From: Magicicada septendecula
Lineage: Eukaryota; Arthropoda; Insecta; Hemiptera; Cicadidae
Reading direction: 5' to 3'
NCBI GenBank assembly: GCA_034769895.1
Contig: CM068371.1
Span: 402,333,469 to 402,397,468 of the forward strand
Length of the DNA: 64,000 bases
Shown: positions 41,732 to 54,672 of the stretch, piece after piece
Position numbering within the stretch: position 1 is the first letter of the stretch
Layout of the letters: each line of letters begins with the position of its first letter
Translations under genes and position numbers: made by a program
The notes under the pieces: model-generated
Seen by the model: only the letters and a program-made list of their open reading frames with translations
Databases searched by the model: none
What the model was told of the DNA's origin: nothing

Positions 41732-44269
41732 CTTTTGATTGTGTAGAGGATATTAAAGTTTTAAGCTTGTCCCGCGTGCCACGTTTAATGTGAGACCATG
41801 AAACTGCAAACATAAACGTGAACTGGTGCGATATTGTTCAATAGTCTATGTACGGTGTAATTTATTTCAGAGGTGAATACAGGGAAGTAACAAAATGAGT
41901 GAATTGTGATTATACACAATTACCGCTTAACTTCAGTTCCTTCTAGGGGTTGTTTCTTAAGTCTTATATTTTCATTGTTAAAATTGGTGTGACAGACCAG
42001 CCAATAATTATCATGTAATCTTGATCCTAACAAAACGATAGTTGACCATAGTTTTAACTGACCGTTTGACACAAAAACAAACAGTAAGCTCCGCTTCTGT
42101 ACCAGGTCAAACGCTTTAAGCCCTCTTGTTTGACAAACTGCTGAATTGTCCAGGACTTTGAACTACTTCGACGTCCGTACGTCGACGAAGCCTCGCTTCA
42201 TGTCTCTAGATCTGTAAACGATCGGAAGATCACACGTGTTCCACGACGAACAAGTCACGGCGCATTATCGTGTTCTTTAGGTTTTGTTAATTTTTAATGT
42301 TGTATGCCGAGATTCTAGTTGTTTTCAACTCTTGTTACGTAGCCTACAGGAATTGTATTTTTGAAAAGCTTATATTGACACTTGACAGTTGTGACCTAAA
42401 AGCTAACATAATCTTTGTAGTCTAAGTCTGTGCTCTTCTATTCCTTTCTTTCATAGGAACCTTGGTTTTATTGTTAGTACCAAGATTTTTAACAATTTTT
42501 TATGGGTAATTTTATTAACTTTGGCAGAGACGGGTTAATAATTTCTTACATTTTTGTTAGTAGTACTAACGTGCGTTGATTTCTTTTCAATATTTTGATT
42601 CCCACCTTTAAATCAAATTAGCGCTCATCACGTGTTCTTTTTAGATTTTCTTTAGTTTCTTCCGTTTCGTGTCCCACCGTTAGAAATTATCTACGCATAT
42701 TATCTAAACATATGCCAGTAGTTCGTTGTAACATGACGAATGTGGTCACCGTTTACAATTTAGATAATCGGAGGTCATCATGACCAGAGACTGCGCAAAC
42801 CCGCCGCTCGCGATTACGCCCCATCCCGATCTTCATTTGAACCGGAGGTCACAGTGCAGACTTGGTTCTCAGTTCTTTTTAAGAACATTATAATTAATTG
42901 GGTATTACGAGCTCCCACCTGATATGGTGCTTTTGTTGATGAACTGATGCTTTATCTTACCTTACGTCGTTGTCATCCTCTTCCTTCTCTTCCAACGTAT
43001 AGGCAGGCCTCCCGAAATCTTGTTCACGTCACCCTGCCTATCGCCATTCTTCACGTCAGTCCCGCTGTCCATGAACTGTATGTCCAGAGTTGTGCACTGT
43101 ACTTAATCACATGAAAAACAAGATTCATTATATCCTTTGTTATTATATTTTGTGAATCGGGTTTATTTATTTATTGTTTTTAATATTGTAACTTACCAAA
43201 AACTATCCTGCCAGGGTTCGTTCTTATGTTAATCTTTATCTTTTGGTTTTCTTTATTTGGTTGAATAATTTATTTTCTGTAAGTATACTTTGTCACTAGT
43301 AAGTATACTTCTGTAAGTATACTTCTACATCTACAAATCGTCGCCTTCGTTTTCATGTAGTTTGTATGCAGACTTACTTTAAATGAAATATATTACCTCA
43401 AACGGTGACTATTTTATTTTCACGGATATCTTAGGTGAAGGTGTCGATTTTGCTATCAGTTGTACTCTTAACCACCGGCAATGCTTGGAATATTCCACTT
43501 TAGCGGATTTCTGTTCATGAGCAAGGATGCAAACAGATGTCGGCAGTAGTAGGGGATTCGCCATTAGCGTACATCACACTCTGCGTGCCTGCAGAAGACA
43601 CCTTTGGCGATCTATCCAATAGCGAAGGAGGAGTTTGTAACCCGGTAACACTCGTTAGAAACGCCATGTTCAGTGTCGATCAGATGTAGATGCAGTCGCT
43701 CGTGTGAGACAAATAACTGTCTCGCACGCGCAGTGACAGTTGGCTTACGTTAGGGCCCGTGTTTGCGTGCCAGCGAGCGTACATAAAAAGCTGAATGGCT
43801 ACTGTTTACGCCCACGTGCGCGGTCATCTCGTCTACAACATGTAAACAATCATTAATCACAATAGAGCGGTTTATATTCGTAACGCTCGTAATGCCACTG
43901 CAGTTGCAACAACTGTTCGCGCACTCGCGTTACGGTTTACTAATTAACATCGACAATCTTAGAGTACGCTTACAAAACTCGTTCCTCCAATTAACCGTAA
44001 TTAAAATAATTAGATCCATCACCGAAGGGTTAGCACCGTAGAATGTTTAAGAATTCTCTCTGCTTTTTCCCCCCACTCGCAGCATCACCAAGGTGGTTAC
44101 TGTTTCACCCTCATCTCGTCCGAAATAAGCAGAAAAAGGCTTATTGAATATTCTTTTTTAACAAGGATAAAAAGTGATGAGTGGAACTGTAAATCATTAA
44201 AAAAATTATGTTAAAACTATCAAATTAGAATTAATAAACAAACTTAAGAAAGTAACCCATTGACAGTGC
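41732..44269. other. Intergenic stretch
   Basis: No gene recognised. It contains three copies of the palindrome AAGTATACTT at 43281-43324. Confidence 0.4.
43281..43324. repeat. Triple AAGTATACTT palindrome
   Basis: Exact 10-bp palindromes at 43281-43290, 43301-43310 and 43315-43324, spaced 20 and 14 bp start to start. Confidence 0.7.
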
Positions 44270-44985
44270 CAGTTGACACAAATAAGAGTGTTAGTCAAGG
44301 TTGTTGTATCTCCCCGATATTTTTTAATATTTTTTGGACGGTATCATTAAAAAAAAAGGAAGGAAAATTTTAAATGTGGAATTAAGCTTTGTCCCTAATA
44401 TACACTTGGTGTTATTTTATATGAAGACGATGTTATTATATAACAGACATCCAGAGTTTTCCACACAGATATACAACATACAAGAATTTTTCAGATGAAT
44501 TGGTGTTATCTCCACAGAAAACAAAAGTAATGGCTTTTAGAGGGGAGTATTCAGTAAGGACAAAGATAGAGTAAATGGAAGCATCTTAGAGCAAGTATCC
44601 AGTTTTTGAATTATCTTGGATGCGAAATATCTCCCGCAGTTGATTGTGATGTCGAAAATAAACTTAATAAAAAAATATATGTGGGACAATGTTTCAGGTG
44701 AAATGAAATTTCTCAGGTTGGTCAAAGGGGGCACGTTACGAGACAGAGTAAGTTATGCACTGATAAGGCGACAATTGCAAATTTTGAAATTACAGCATAG
44801 AATTACGGATTACAAGGCCAACTGGTGTAAGCATTTGAGAAGAATGCAGCAAGATCGCCTTCCCAAACTTGTCTTGAATTATAAACTCACAGGGTATCGT
44901 AGTGTGGGGCGTCCGAGGACGAGATGGTTTCCGGAACAGGCAGTGCAGCCTAATCCGTGAAGTGGAGATGATGATGATGAACTTA
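44270..44985 (+). pseudogene. Decayed LINE RT fragment
   Basis: Patches in different frames follow LINE RT order: VSQGCCISPIFFNIF near 44295-44335 (compare QGC.LSP.LFN), a degenerate YEDDVII near 44420-44435, GEMKFLRLVKGGTLRDRV near 44697-44750, and NWCKHLRRMQQDRLPKLVLN with GRPRTRW at 44820-44935. It ends in a GATGATGATG run at 44967-44979, a common LINE tail. Several frameshifts and stops. Confidence 0.75.
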
Positions 44986-46885
44986 AGAAAGTCACCTACT
45001 TTTGCTGTAGGCCTAAATGCCTGCAAACTCGATTCAGTCTACATTGCCGGCTGCTGGATATCGGAAATGGAGAATATTTTTTCAGTTTTGTTTGGATCAC
45101 TGTAGTTCCGTTTAAATTTTTGAAGCTGTTATTGATCGTATTTTCTTCTGTTACGTTTCCTTCTATATTTCAGGCCCTTCCTTCTCTCGGAGTGAGTGTA
45201 CTGTTGAGATTATTGATAAAGTTTTCAAACCTGTCATGTCATACGGATGTTAATGCCGTTCAGTGGCGGGTCTGTAACCCTCCAAACCACACAGCACTGA
45301 GAGGTTCAAGAGCCACAGAATAGCCACTGACAAAATAGTATGACTACTACTAAAAAGATCAAGACTGCCAACTAGGTCTATATTTGTAGAGTAGGATAAG
45401 ACAATAAAGTCAATAGGCAAACCTAATCTGGGAAGCACACATCACGCTTTAGCGACAGAACGTATATTGACTTCTAAAATAACGTTTAAAATCAGGCACT
45501 TCGTTGAATTTTTTACTTCGAATAATAAGTTAATTTGTTATTTGTTTCTTTTGTTATGATGTACCATCACAATCAGGGAACCCTACAAGCATCTTATATG
45601 CGAATGGATCCAATAGTTGTATAGTGTTGTCGAGATTAACTATATGTAAATTTTCCTTCTTCATGGGTTACGTATAGACTATATTGAATAGTTAATTTCG
45701 TTTAGTTGGAACGCTCATGGTTTCAATACTACGTATGTATACGTAATTAACCCGCAGGTACTACTTGTTGCATGAATATTTATTAGAGTAAAAACTCACG
45801 TATCTGATCCCTGCAGAATCCAGCTCACGGCCTACAGGCAGCTTGCAGCTTCGTCACCTGGTGATGAACCCCGCGGCTGAATTCCGTCGAAGTGTCGTCA
45901 GTTATATCAGTTTAATTTCGAAGACTGTCTGTCTTCATTTAGCCGTGCAAAAGGCGAAAAGTACGCATCCTTAATTTGAACCTGGTGGCGTTAATACAGG
46001 GATTTGAGAACAGCTTTTAAAATTGAGGAAACGTAAACTAAGGTTCACTGTATTTATTTCTGAATTTCAGTGGAAACCAGGAAATCAGTGTTTCACTTGT
46101 AAATTTGCAAAGGAAATGTCAAGTACCTTTATTGGTTTTTATCATTGATATTTCAAAAACAAAACAAAAAATATGAACATGCTCTATATTCGTTGTGTCC
46201 ATTTGACCAAATTTTTAAAATTCACCTATCTTCTTCCTACCTGACACAGAATCGTTGGTTTCACAGAAACTTGCTATGAAATCATTATTTTCTTGGATTT
46301 GTAGTTTTCTGTAATTAACGTATTTTAATTTAAATGTAAATGCAGTTTTTATTACGGGTAGTATGCCAGTAAACTTTGGATTTTACGTGCGGGCTGTGTC
46401 AGAGTCTTGTGGATTTGTTGTGACCCGGAACTTAAGAACAGAAGAAATATAAATCTGGGAGAAACTATAACAAGGATGGTTACTCCGCCTTTTTTCATGA
46501 AACACTAACCGTTGCAGATAAGCGACAGATGTGATTCGGTACGATTTCGGTGAACACCGTCGCTGGAAGTAAATAGGCCTACGTATAGTAATAGATTATG
46601 ACAGGGTGAGGGGTTCTGGGTTCTACTTATTATCCGATCTGAGAATGGGCTAATTTCTCGAAAACGCTTGTCGATAGTCAAGAAACTCAGTCGAACTCGC
46701 CTTGTAGTTTGATATTCATTATAGACAAATATTTTCAATTACACGGACTATATGTTTACTCTTTGCCCGTATTTAATTTGAAAATACTGAATGGAATGCA
46801 CAGTGTGATACAACATATTCGTCTGTCTACATACTTACCGCTTTGTGCCCTCTGGTATAAAATATTATTTTTTTTATTAGCACTT
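44986..46885. other. Intergenic stretch
   Basis: AT-rich; no gene or clear repeat recognised. Confidence 0.4.
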
Positions 46886-46886
46886 A

Positions 46887-46948
<62 letters not shown>
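46886..46948. repeat. (TAC)n microsatellite, about 20 units
   Basis: Uninterrupted ACT/TAC trinucleotide run. The leucine run in overlapping frames is an artefact of it. Confidence 0.97.
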
Positions 46949-47584
46949 TAATAATGTTATTAGGCTATAACTCGTGCTTTATTGTAATTGAGTTATATTT
47001 TCTCGCAGTAAAGCTGTAACATCTAGTTCAGTGGTTCACAATCTTCTTTTGTTCAGAACACACTATTCTTTATAACAGGTTCCCGAGGCACACTGACTGA
47101 CGTACGAGTTGGCAACAATGTGGGAGGCTCTGTGAACTTTTGTGTAAGAAACTGGAAACTCAAGTTTCTCATTAATAACTCAAATCTTTTATTTTACAAC
47201 ATAAGGCAGTAAATCGCCCTTGTAAATCAAACATGTTCAAGTTCTTGAATATTTTTCTCTTTTTTTAAACAAATATTGAGTAAAATTATTTGAATTATTT
47301 TTACCAGCAACATCACAAAGTTCCGGAAGTTTCGCGGCACACCCGTTGAGATGTATTTGAATACTGATGTATATGAATATAAATTTCAGTTTTCAAAAAT
47401 ATATAAATTTTTAGCTACGAATTATGTAACATTAAAAAATAATTATTATATTAATAAATAGTTCAACATTTGTATGATATTGTTCTAAACTTTATTTGTA
47501 TGCAATTTTCGTTACGTTTTTTATCTTAAAACATTAAAATTCATTAAAATTTTGTGTGCTCGATTTCAGTAGTTTGCGATTTAC

Positions 47585-47585
<1 letters not shown>
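46949..47585. other. Intergenic stretch
   Basis: AT-rich; no gene recognised. Confidence 0.4.

Positions 47586-47629
<44 letters not shown>
47586..47629. repeat. (CA)n microsatellite, about 21 units
   Basis: Uninterrupted CA repeat flanked by AAGCGCGC. Confidence 0.97.
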
Positions 47630-47989
47630 GCGCGCTAATTGTGGCCGGAGCTGGTGTAACCTTGTGCCTTGATGTGCTTCTCGTGTAGATCAGTGATCAA
47701 GGTCAGGAATAGTATCAGGCCGCCTCTGTTTTCCTACATCATTTGACTTCTCGGCGTTCGATTTGTTTACATTTTCTGCACGCTGTGTAAATCGACCCGC
47801 CGAGCGGAAAGTAAAAGCGAAATAATTTAATTTTATTGAAACCCGTCGGATAGAGAAACGAGCACCAGAAATACAAACAGTTGTGTACGCGTTGATAAGG
47901 GCAATGATAAGGTGACTGCGCGTGTGTAATGCGGGGGGGGGGGCGATGTTGTGTTAAAAGTAAGCGTCCCAAAACAAAGGTTATTGTAA

Positions 47990-48235
47990 TAATGATATAA
48001 TTTGGCGAGGTGCGTCCGTGCGGACGCAATTCGCGTTATTTACACGAATTCGGTACATAATACACACGCATGGCTGCAGCTGGGCGCCGTTGGTGGGAGC
48101 GGTGTAGCGGCGATGGTGGAGGGAGGCGCCGACGCTGCTGAAGTCAGTCCACGTTCTGCCGCCGTCGTGCGATGTTCGCTTCACCACGAGTCGGTTTACC
48201 GTATTGATTGTGCATCCCCCAAGTGCTCTTAACAC
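47990..48235. other. CpG-rich block, possible promoter-like island
   Basis: A GC- and CpG-dense 245 bp in AT-rich surroundings, just downstream of an 11-G run (47933-47943). It contains the perfect palindrome CGTCCGTGCGGACG at 48010-48025 approximately. The plus ORF 48002-48232 has no recognisable domain. It could be a 5' exon or promoter of an unseen gene, but nothing in the sequence proves this. Confidence 0.35.
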
Positions 48236-51200
48236 TGTCACGATTTAAACAAGTGGTTTTTTTTATACATGAAATCTGTGTTCATTTAGTGGATGCGACA
48301 CTTCGCACATAATAAATCGTCACCAGGAATTACTTTGTGTATAGCAATGTGTGTATGTATGTTTGGAGTAGCGACACATTAACCTGCCATATTTACAAGT
48401 AAATCAGAAAATTGATTATTTTTTGTTTATTTCCAATAGTTTATTGCAGTTCTTTTTTCGTAATGTAACGAGTGAGATTTTATAATTTTTTATTTATAAA
48501 TAAATTATTTATTTATAAAATGAATAGCGTTTGATGAGGCTGTTGTGCTGCTTAAAAGTTACAGAGTCACTTGTAGCAGTAGTTAATTATACATAAATGC
48601 AAATTCGTTGCCGGAAGAACTTAATTTTCTGGCCGAAAACAATTTTTTTTACGTCGTTTTCTTTCTGTACTCTGAGCAGATTGATCAAGCATGATTTCTA
48701 AATTTCGTTAATAGCTTTAATAAGTCTTCTTTGTTTAAGCAGTAACTAACCGAACCAATTACCGATAACTAATTATTTAATTTTATTTAATTCGTTAATT
48801 ATGTACTATTGATTATGTCTCGATAAGAGAACATTCTTAGTTGCACTTTTCCTGATGCAGCGGCGTTTAACTGTCGTGTTGATACGGAAACGAAATCTCA
48901 GTTCCTAATGGCATTGTTCTTTATCGGCGAACCGATCTTGTCAGTAATCAGTACAAAAAACAACTGTCAAACCAAATCAATAACTACGATCATTAGTAAG
49001 AAGTAGTTTTTCTACGAGAATTGACTCGTAAACGAACGTAAAATAAGCAAATTAGTGATTTTTCCAATTATTGTGACAAATACTTATGTTCTGGGTGCTG
49101 GTGGGTTTTTATACAGTGGCGTTCGTTTTCATCTCACGATAGATTTTTTTTTTAGGAACAGATAAACTCGGTTGATTCCAATGGAGGAAGCCAATAATTA
49201 TAAAGTATATCCTCATTTCGTGGCAGTTAATTTAATTGGCGACTTTATCCATTCGTTTGATCGTATGCGTGTATTGAGAAAGCCTCTACGTAAGGCGGCT
49301 TGGCTTAACCCGTGTAAAGACGCGGTGTAAGTAGCGTAGTGATCGATCAAGACATACATTGTTAACCTAGCTGACAGCGTAAACTGGTGCACCTGTTACG
49401 CCATCCTGTCATTGCGTGTTGGTAAACAAGGAAATAGTTTACTCTAAATAAGCTGGTACTGTATTTCTATTTCATGGTCGCACATCGTCACAGAACCTTC
49501 CGCGTTTGATACGAATTCGGACCGAGTGTGCGCGCGCCCGCGTGTGTGTCTACCGAGTGTGTACGACGAATACGTACATAGACTTTAACGTAGTTGACGA
49601 ATTGTTTGTGTTTTCGGTCTTCTTACCGTGTTTAGTTGTGGCCGTAATTTTATCACATTCTCCGTATAAATGTTTATTTCGCGTCCATAATGTAACAGCA
49701 TTATTGGACTGAACAACATTACGGAGCCAAAAATCAATTAAGATTGAAATTAATATCATAAATATAATGTAATCGGTCATGGAAAGTCATATATTTACAG
49801 TATAGTTGATTTTCTTCATTACGAAACATGGTTTGATGTATTTTATAAATAAAATTTCAAGTTTTAAATCATTACTTCGAGTGGTACGTTTTCCTCGATA
49901 TGCCTTCTAGTACCGTACCCTTGCCTTGTGCGGTGAATCCGTTTTGTCTGAAGCTCCATTATAGATTATGTGCGGTAGGCTTTACAGTAACACGGAAAGG
50001 GTTGTTTTCGTATTCGCAGCCCAGATTTCTCATCAGCGCTCTAACAATAAGCATTCTAGGTACTTCAATTTTTCATGTGTCTGCTAATAGGAGACACATT
50101 TTATCAATGGTCCAATCGTACTGACATTGTAGGTAAAATCGGGGCAGCAGTTGTTTTGTAGCTAGTTAATTCTATACCCACGTAAATAAGTTGATCGGTT
50201 GTGTAGTCGAAACTCTTTTTCATGAAGAGAGAAAAGAATCGTCGTAGCTAAGGAAAAAGTATACAATTTATATGTATAAATATTAAATAAATTATAAATA
50301 GACTGTAGCAAAAAGTGTTTAAAATATAAATCTGTTCAATTATTTTAATTGTATTCACATGCTGTCAAAATTATGAAGATACATACTACGAATGAGTGCG
50401 CACCGCGAAAGAAACTGGATTCTGAATTTGTATTCTCATAATCACCATGCATAAGAGTACAGTTAGTAATTTTACAGGAAAATGGAATTAATTTATCGCT
50501 ACCCAGTGTGTATAGTTTCGGGATAATTACGATTTATTATTTTTGGTCGGATTCTGACGCTTCTTTCCATTTGATTCGTTTTGCTAGTAATTCGAAGCCA
50601 TTCTTTTATCGAATACCAGCCAATATCTCTTTCATTCCTGTGTTTTGTTTCGCAGATAAATTGTGACAAGCCTCGTAAACTGGATTCAGTACAAGCCCCG
50701 TCCGGTCTCTTAATAAAATAATTAACGTTAGACTAACATAATAATAATAAACATTGTCTTAGATGTTCTTTATTTGGAAAAAAACTTCTTCAGTTTGACT
50801 ATTAGGTATTTTCCATTCATTACGTAAGCTATTTTAGACAAATTTTTTAAATCTGATTTAATAGTGTAGCGATTTACAACTATAGCGTTATCGATTCTAT
50901 AAAATTTCTATATAAAATATCTATGCTATTATATTTTATTTACTTAGAGGTTCTTAAAAGTATTTTAGTCCGTTTTCCAGGTGATGTTTTTCTTCAAATG
51001 TCGCGTGTGCCAGCCGAGACCTATAGTTTTGTCGTTACGCCTCTTTCCGCTGTAATTCCGTGTTGTAATAAACTCAGTTCCACTATAATGGAAGTAGCAA
51101 CGCCCGGTTTGGTGGAAGTCATCACCGACGCTGGCAGTGGCCATGGCTATAATAAACTTTCTCAAGGTCCTCCGTGGCTCGAAACTAACGAACGTCCTCG

Positions 51201-53151
51201 TGGCGAGCGTGTTTAAATCTTCCCGCAATAAATGTCTGACATCAGTAGCACGTAATTACGTATAGCGTTAGGGCACACTAACACACCTCGTCCGGCAGCG
51301 GAAATTGCTAACTTTCAGAGGAATACCGTCGTTAATCGTAGTTGGTACGTGTACGCGATTGTTTCTTAAACGTTCCACTACCCGGAAATAATAAATCACA
51401 CGGTAATTTATTTAGAAATCGGGGAAATTCGCGTGCGTTTTCGGTGCATTTCCTTTAATCTTATAAAACATTTAATTGGCGTGTGATGGGCTCACATTGA
51501 GTAACGCATAATTGGACGATTTATCACATCTCCGTTTTTAAAATTCTCTCTTTACGTTTTTTTACCCTTTTCTTTCATCGCAATCCTTTTTATTTCGTGC
51601 GTGTTAGAGTTTGTTAAAATTATTTCAGCGATTTTTACGTGCGTGTCTCCGATTAGTTTTATTTCTTGTTTTCTCGCCTGTTACGTATGAATTTTTTTTT
51701 TCATTTCATAAGTAAATATGGAAAAATGACCGCATACAAGTATACTTTACAGCGCGATCATGTGTAGGTTGACACTTCACAAAGCCAGCACGATTACTAT
51801 AAAATTAGGAATCAAATTTTCCAACTCATACAATGCATTCGCCAAGTTGTATCAGATACAGAAACAATCTAATTCTCTATACGTATAATGCCGTGGCGAG
51901 ACTATTTCTGACTGTGTATCTGTAAACTCTTGTAACTTTACCGTTTTATGAAAACGGTTGTTCTTCAGCCATCTTTTGTGCCCAGTATCATAGAGTTTTC
52001 CAGCTGTTTCTCTTTCTCGAGTCTCTCTATCTATCCACAATAGGTTTCTCGCTTTCATTATATTGTTACAGCGTCCTGTGTTTTTATTTATTTCGACTTT
52101 ATTCGTCACTCGCTGTATCTGCCTGAAGACCCACTCAATTTACTGTCTTCAGACCGTCCTGTGTGTCCTCCGTAATACCAGTTCAGACATGGTTTCTGTC
52201 GTCCTTATATTGTACAGTGTCGTTTTCTGGCCATGTGACCATAAAATACCTAACGCTAATCTTTTCGTGGTTTCTAGAGCGACTTTCAATGCAAATTATT
52301 GTATGCTTCGTAAGGGCCCAAGTCGAACTCTGATTTATAACAGGAGTGATATACCCATTAGATACTTTAGACCTTTTTCACCATTTGAATACTGTAGTTT
52401 GTAAAACTTCAGTCCTTCTTAATCGCTTGCCAAATTTAATTTATAAGAAAATTAATACTACATTGGAAAAAGTGTACCATTCAGCAAGGAGTCTTACGAA
52501 AGAACGATATATGTTTACAGTACAGCCGTACGGGAGACTGACACGTACCGCAACCCTCAGATTTCCTTATCGCGTAGTACGTTTGTAATTAGCACGATAT
52601 GCCATGGAATATTAGTACTTTGTAAAGCGTTTATTGCATTTGCGGTATTTTTGAGCGTATTTCTGGTCTTGCAAGGCGTGTGTGTGATAACTAGTGTTCA
52701 TTTTAGGTGAATCTGTTAGTTGGACTGAGGTGTGTGTATTCATTATTCACTCCGCTGTAGTAGAATTATGTAGGCCTATGTGAACTGCAATAGTCATCAC
52801 AGTTACCGTTCACGTGCATGAATATTTCACAAAATATATAAACGTTTTACATTTCACTTGTGAATCGCATATTTTTGGTCGTTAGTGTTTATATCGTCAT
52901 CCTTGTAGCAGGCATTGTCAGTTAGTGGAGATGGCTTCTAACCGATTGGCGCCGTATACAGATAACAGCAAAAAATACGTTTTTCTAAATGACATTTTTA
53001 CGTGATACGAACAATTTTCAGACAGAATATAGACCTATTCTGATGCCCAGACGCATCTTAAAATCAGAGAACGTTTTTTAAACACCCACGTTGCTCAGCC
53101 TATGGGCATGAATACGTGATATAACATCCTGGGGTAGTAGTGAGTTGTGGT
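48236..53151. other. Intergenic stretch
   Basis: AT-rich with no recognisable gene. An AT-rich near-palindrome lies around 48485-48520. Short ORFs at 50923-51216 and 52063-52404 show no domain. Confidence 0.4.
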
Positions 53152-53257
53152 TTCTCGCGAAAACGCAAGCGGCCTCGGCTGCTTAAAGTAGGCCCCGTCG
53201 AGGTACCCTGGACAAATAGCGTCAAGTACCTCGGGCTCCACGTGGACTCGCGACATG
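53152..53257 (+). pseudogene. Isolated Jockey RT thumb fragment
   Basis: This 106-bp segment is nearly identical to 54414-54515 (FSRKRNRPRPLKVGPVEVPW region) and in the same orientation, but lies upstream of the RT it belongs to. It is a displaced or independently retained piece of the same element family. Confidence 0.7.
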
Positions 53258-53264
53258 CTGGCGT

Positions 53265-54545
53265 TCCGTAGACGTAACTGGGAGCTAGCTGTAACACAGA
53301 TGGATGGCCCTGCCTAGAACCGTAATGTCTGGCGGATTCCCAGTGCCTAACGGGAAAGCGTAAACGCGCGCCTTTCCCCGCACTGGTCGGACACGGCGGT
53401 CAACCCCTTGGACGCCCCCTTGAGAAGCCAGAGTTCTTGGCTGACAGTTTAGAGCGACAGTTCGTTCGCTCCCAACCCGTTCAAGAACCCGGCCTTCACT
53501 GAGCAAATCTGCCGCGAGGTAGAGCGCTTTCTATCGGCCGGTATCATAGTCCAGCCGGAGCCCATCTCCCCGGAGGAGGTCTCTGAGAGGATTGCTCAGC
53601 TCAAGCCCCGGAAGGCGCCTGGCCCAGACGGAGTCATGAATTCCGCACTCCATCGCCTTCCGGAGCGAGGAATAGGCCTACAGTTCCTCTCTGATCTGTT
53701 CAATATATGTCTCAGACTGGCCTACGTTCCTGTGAAATGGAAAACGGCTACAGTTATAGTGATACCCAAGCCGGGAAAGAATTCTTCTCGCGTGGAAAAC
53801 CTCAGACCCATGAGCCTCTTGTCCGCGACGTCCAAGGTTTTCGAGCGATTGATCCAGCGTATGATCCGCGACCACCTAGAAAGACTGGACGTGCTGATCC
53901 CCGAACAGTTCGGCTTTCGTGAGCTGCACTCCTCGACTCATCAGCTGATGAGACTCGTGGAATGCATTACCGAGGCTGGCTGCCAGGGCAAAGAGACGAC
54001 TGCGATCTTCCTAGACGTAGAGAAAGCCTTTGACCGCGTGTGGCACGAGGGTGTCCTTTACAAACTAACGGAATTCCTTCTCCCAGATTGCTACGTTCAC
54101 TTGATCGGCAGCTTTCTGCGAGACTGTAGCTTCCGAGTGAGAATAGACCACGCTCTCTCTTCGGAGAGGCGTATACCGCTGGTGTCCCTCAGGGAAGTGT
54201 ACTTGGGCCTCTCCTGTTCTCTCTGTTTGTCAACGACACGCCCCGAGTTCCTGGAGTAAAATTGTCGCTGTTCGCGGACGACACTGCGGCTTTTGCCTCA
54301 GAGCCGAACGCAAGTTATGCGGCAATCAAGCTCCAGCGCCAACTCGACGCGTATGTCGGGTGGACCGATGACTGGAGAGTTACCGTCAACGCTTCCAAGA
54401 GTGCCGCGGTAATATTCTCGCGAAAACGCAATCGGCCTCGGCCGCTTAAAGTAGGCCCCGTCGAGGTACCCTGGACCAATAGCGTCAAGTACCTCGGGCT
54501 CCACGTGGACTCCCGACTCACCTGGCGAACCCATACACAGTATAT
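53265..54545 (+). pseudogene. Jockey-type ORF2 fragment: endonuclease-RT linker and RT
   Basis: It begins FRRRNWELAVTQMDG, the same linker as CWELAVAQAGDG in the element at 36.5-41.7 kb, and continues EKPEFLADSLERQF. A one-base shift near 53473 leads into NPFKNPAFTEQICREVERFL, KPRKAPGPDGVMNSAL, PMSLLSATSKVFERLIQRM, IFLDVEKAFDRVWHEGVLY and SSERRIP. A second shift near 54175-54200 disrupts the GVPQGSVLGP box. A further in-frame stretch gives LFADDTAAFAS and KYLGLHVDSRLTWRTHTQ. Early stops occur at two sites in the linker. It is related to, but distinct from, the 36.5-kb copy. The 3' end of ORF2 is missing. Confidence 0.85.
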
Positions 54546-54553
54546 CAGACACT

Positions 54554-54672
54554 ACTCGCGACCCGCGCAACCCCCAGTCGTGTGTCCAGTGGCAGGAGTC
54601 CTATCTGAGACTCGGGACACTGCACAACTCGCGACCCGCGCTTCGCGCGGGCCGTACAACCCCCAGTCGTGT
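54554..54672. repeat. GC-rich direct repeat with hairpin
   Basis: CTCGCGACCCGCGC ... AACCCCCAGTCGTGTG occurs at 54555-54584 and again at 54628-54672. The second copy carries an insertion that creates the perfect hairpin CCCGCGC-TTC-GCGCGGG (54635-54651). Confidence 0.75.

Noticed and set aside
46709-46951. ORF ending in a long leucine run
   Set aside because: The run is the translated (TAC)n/(CTA)n microsatellite.
48002-48232. 76-aa ORF in the CpG-rich block as a host gene
   Set aside because: No domain, splice context or conservation visible; kept only as a possible promoter-like island.
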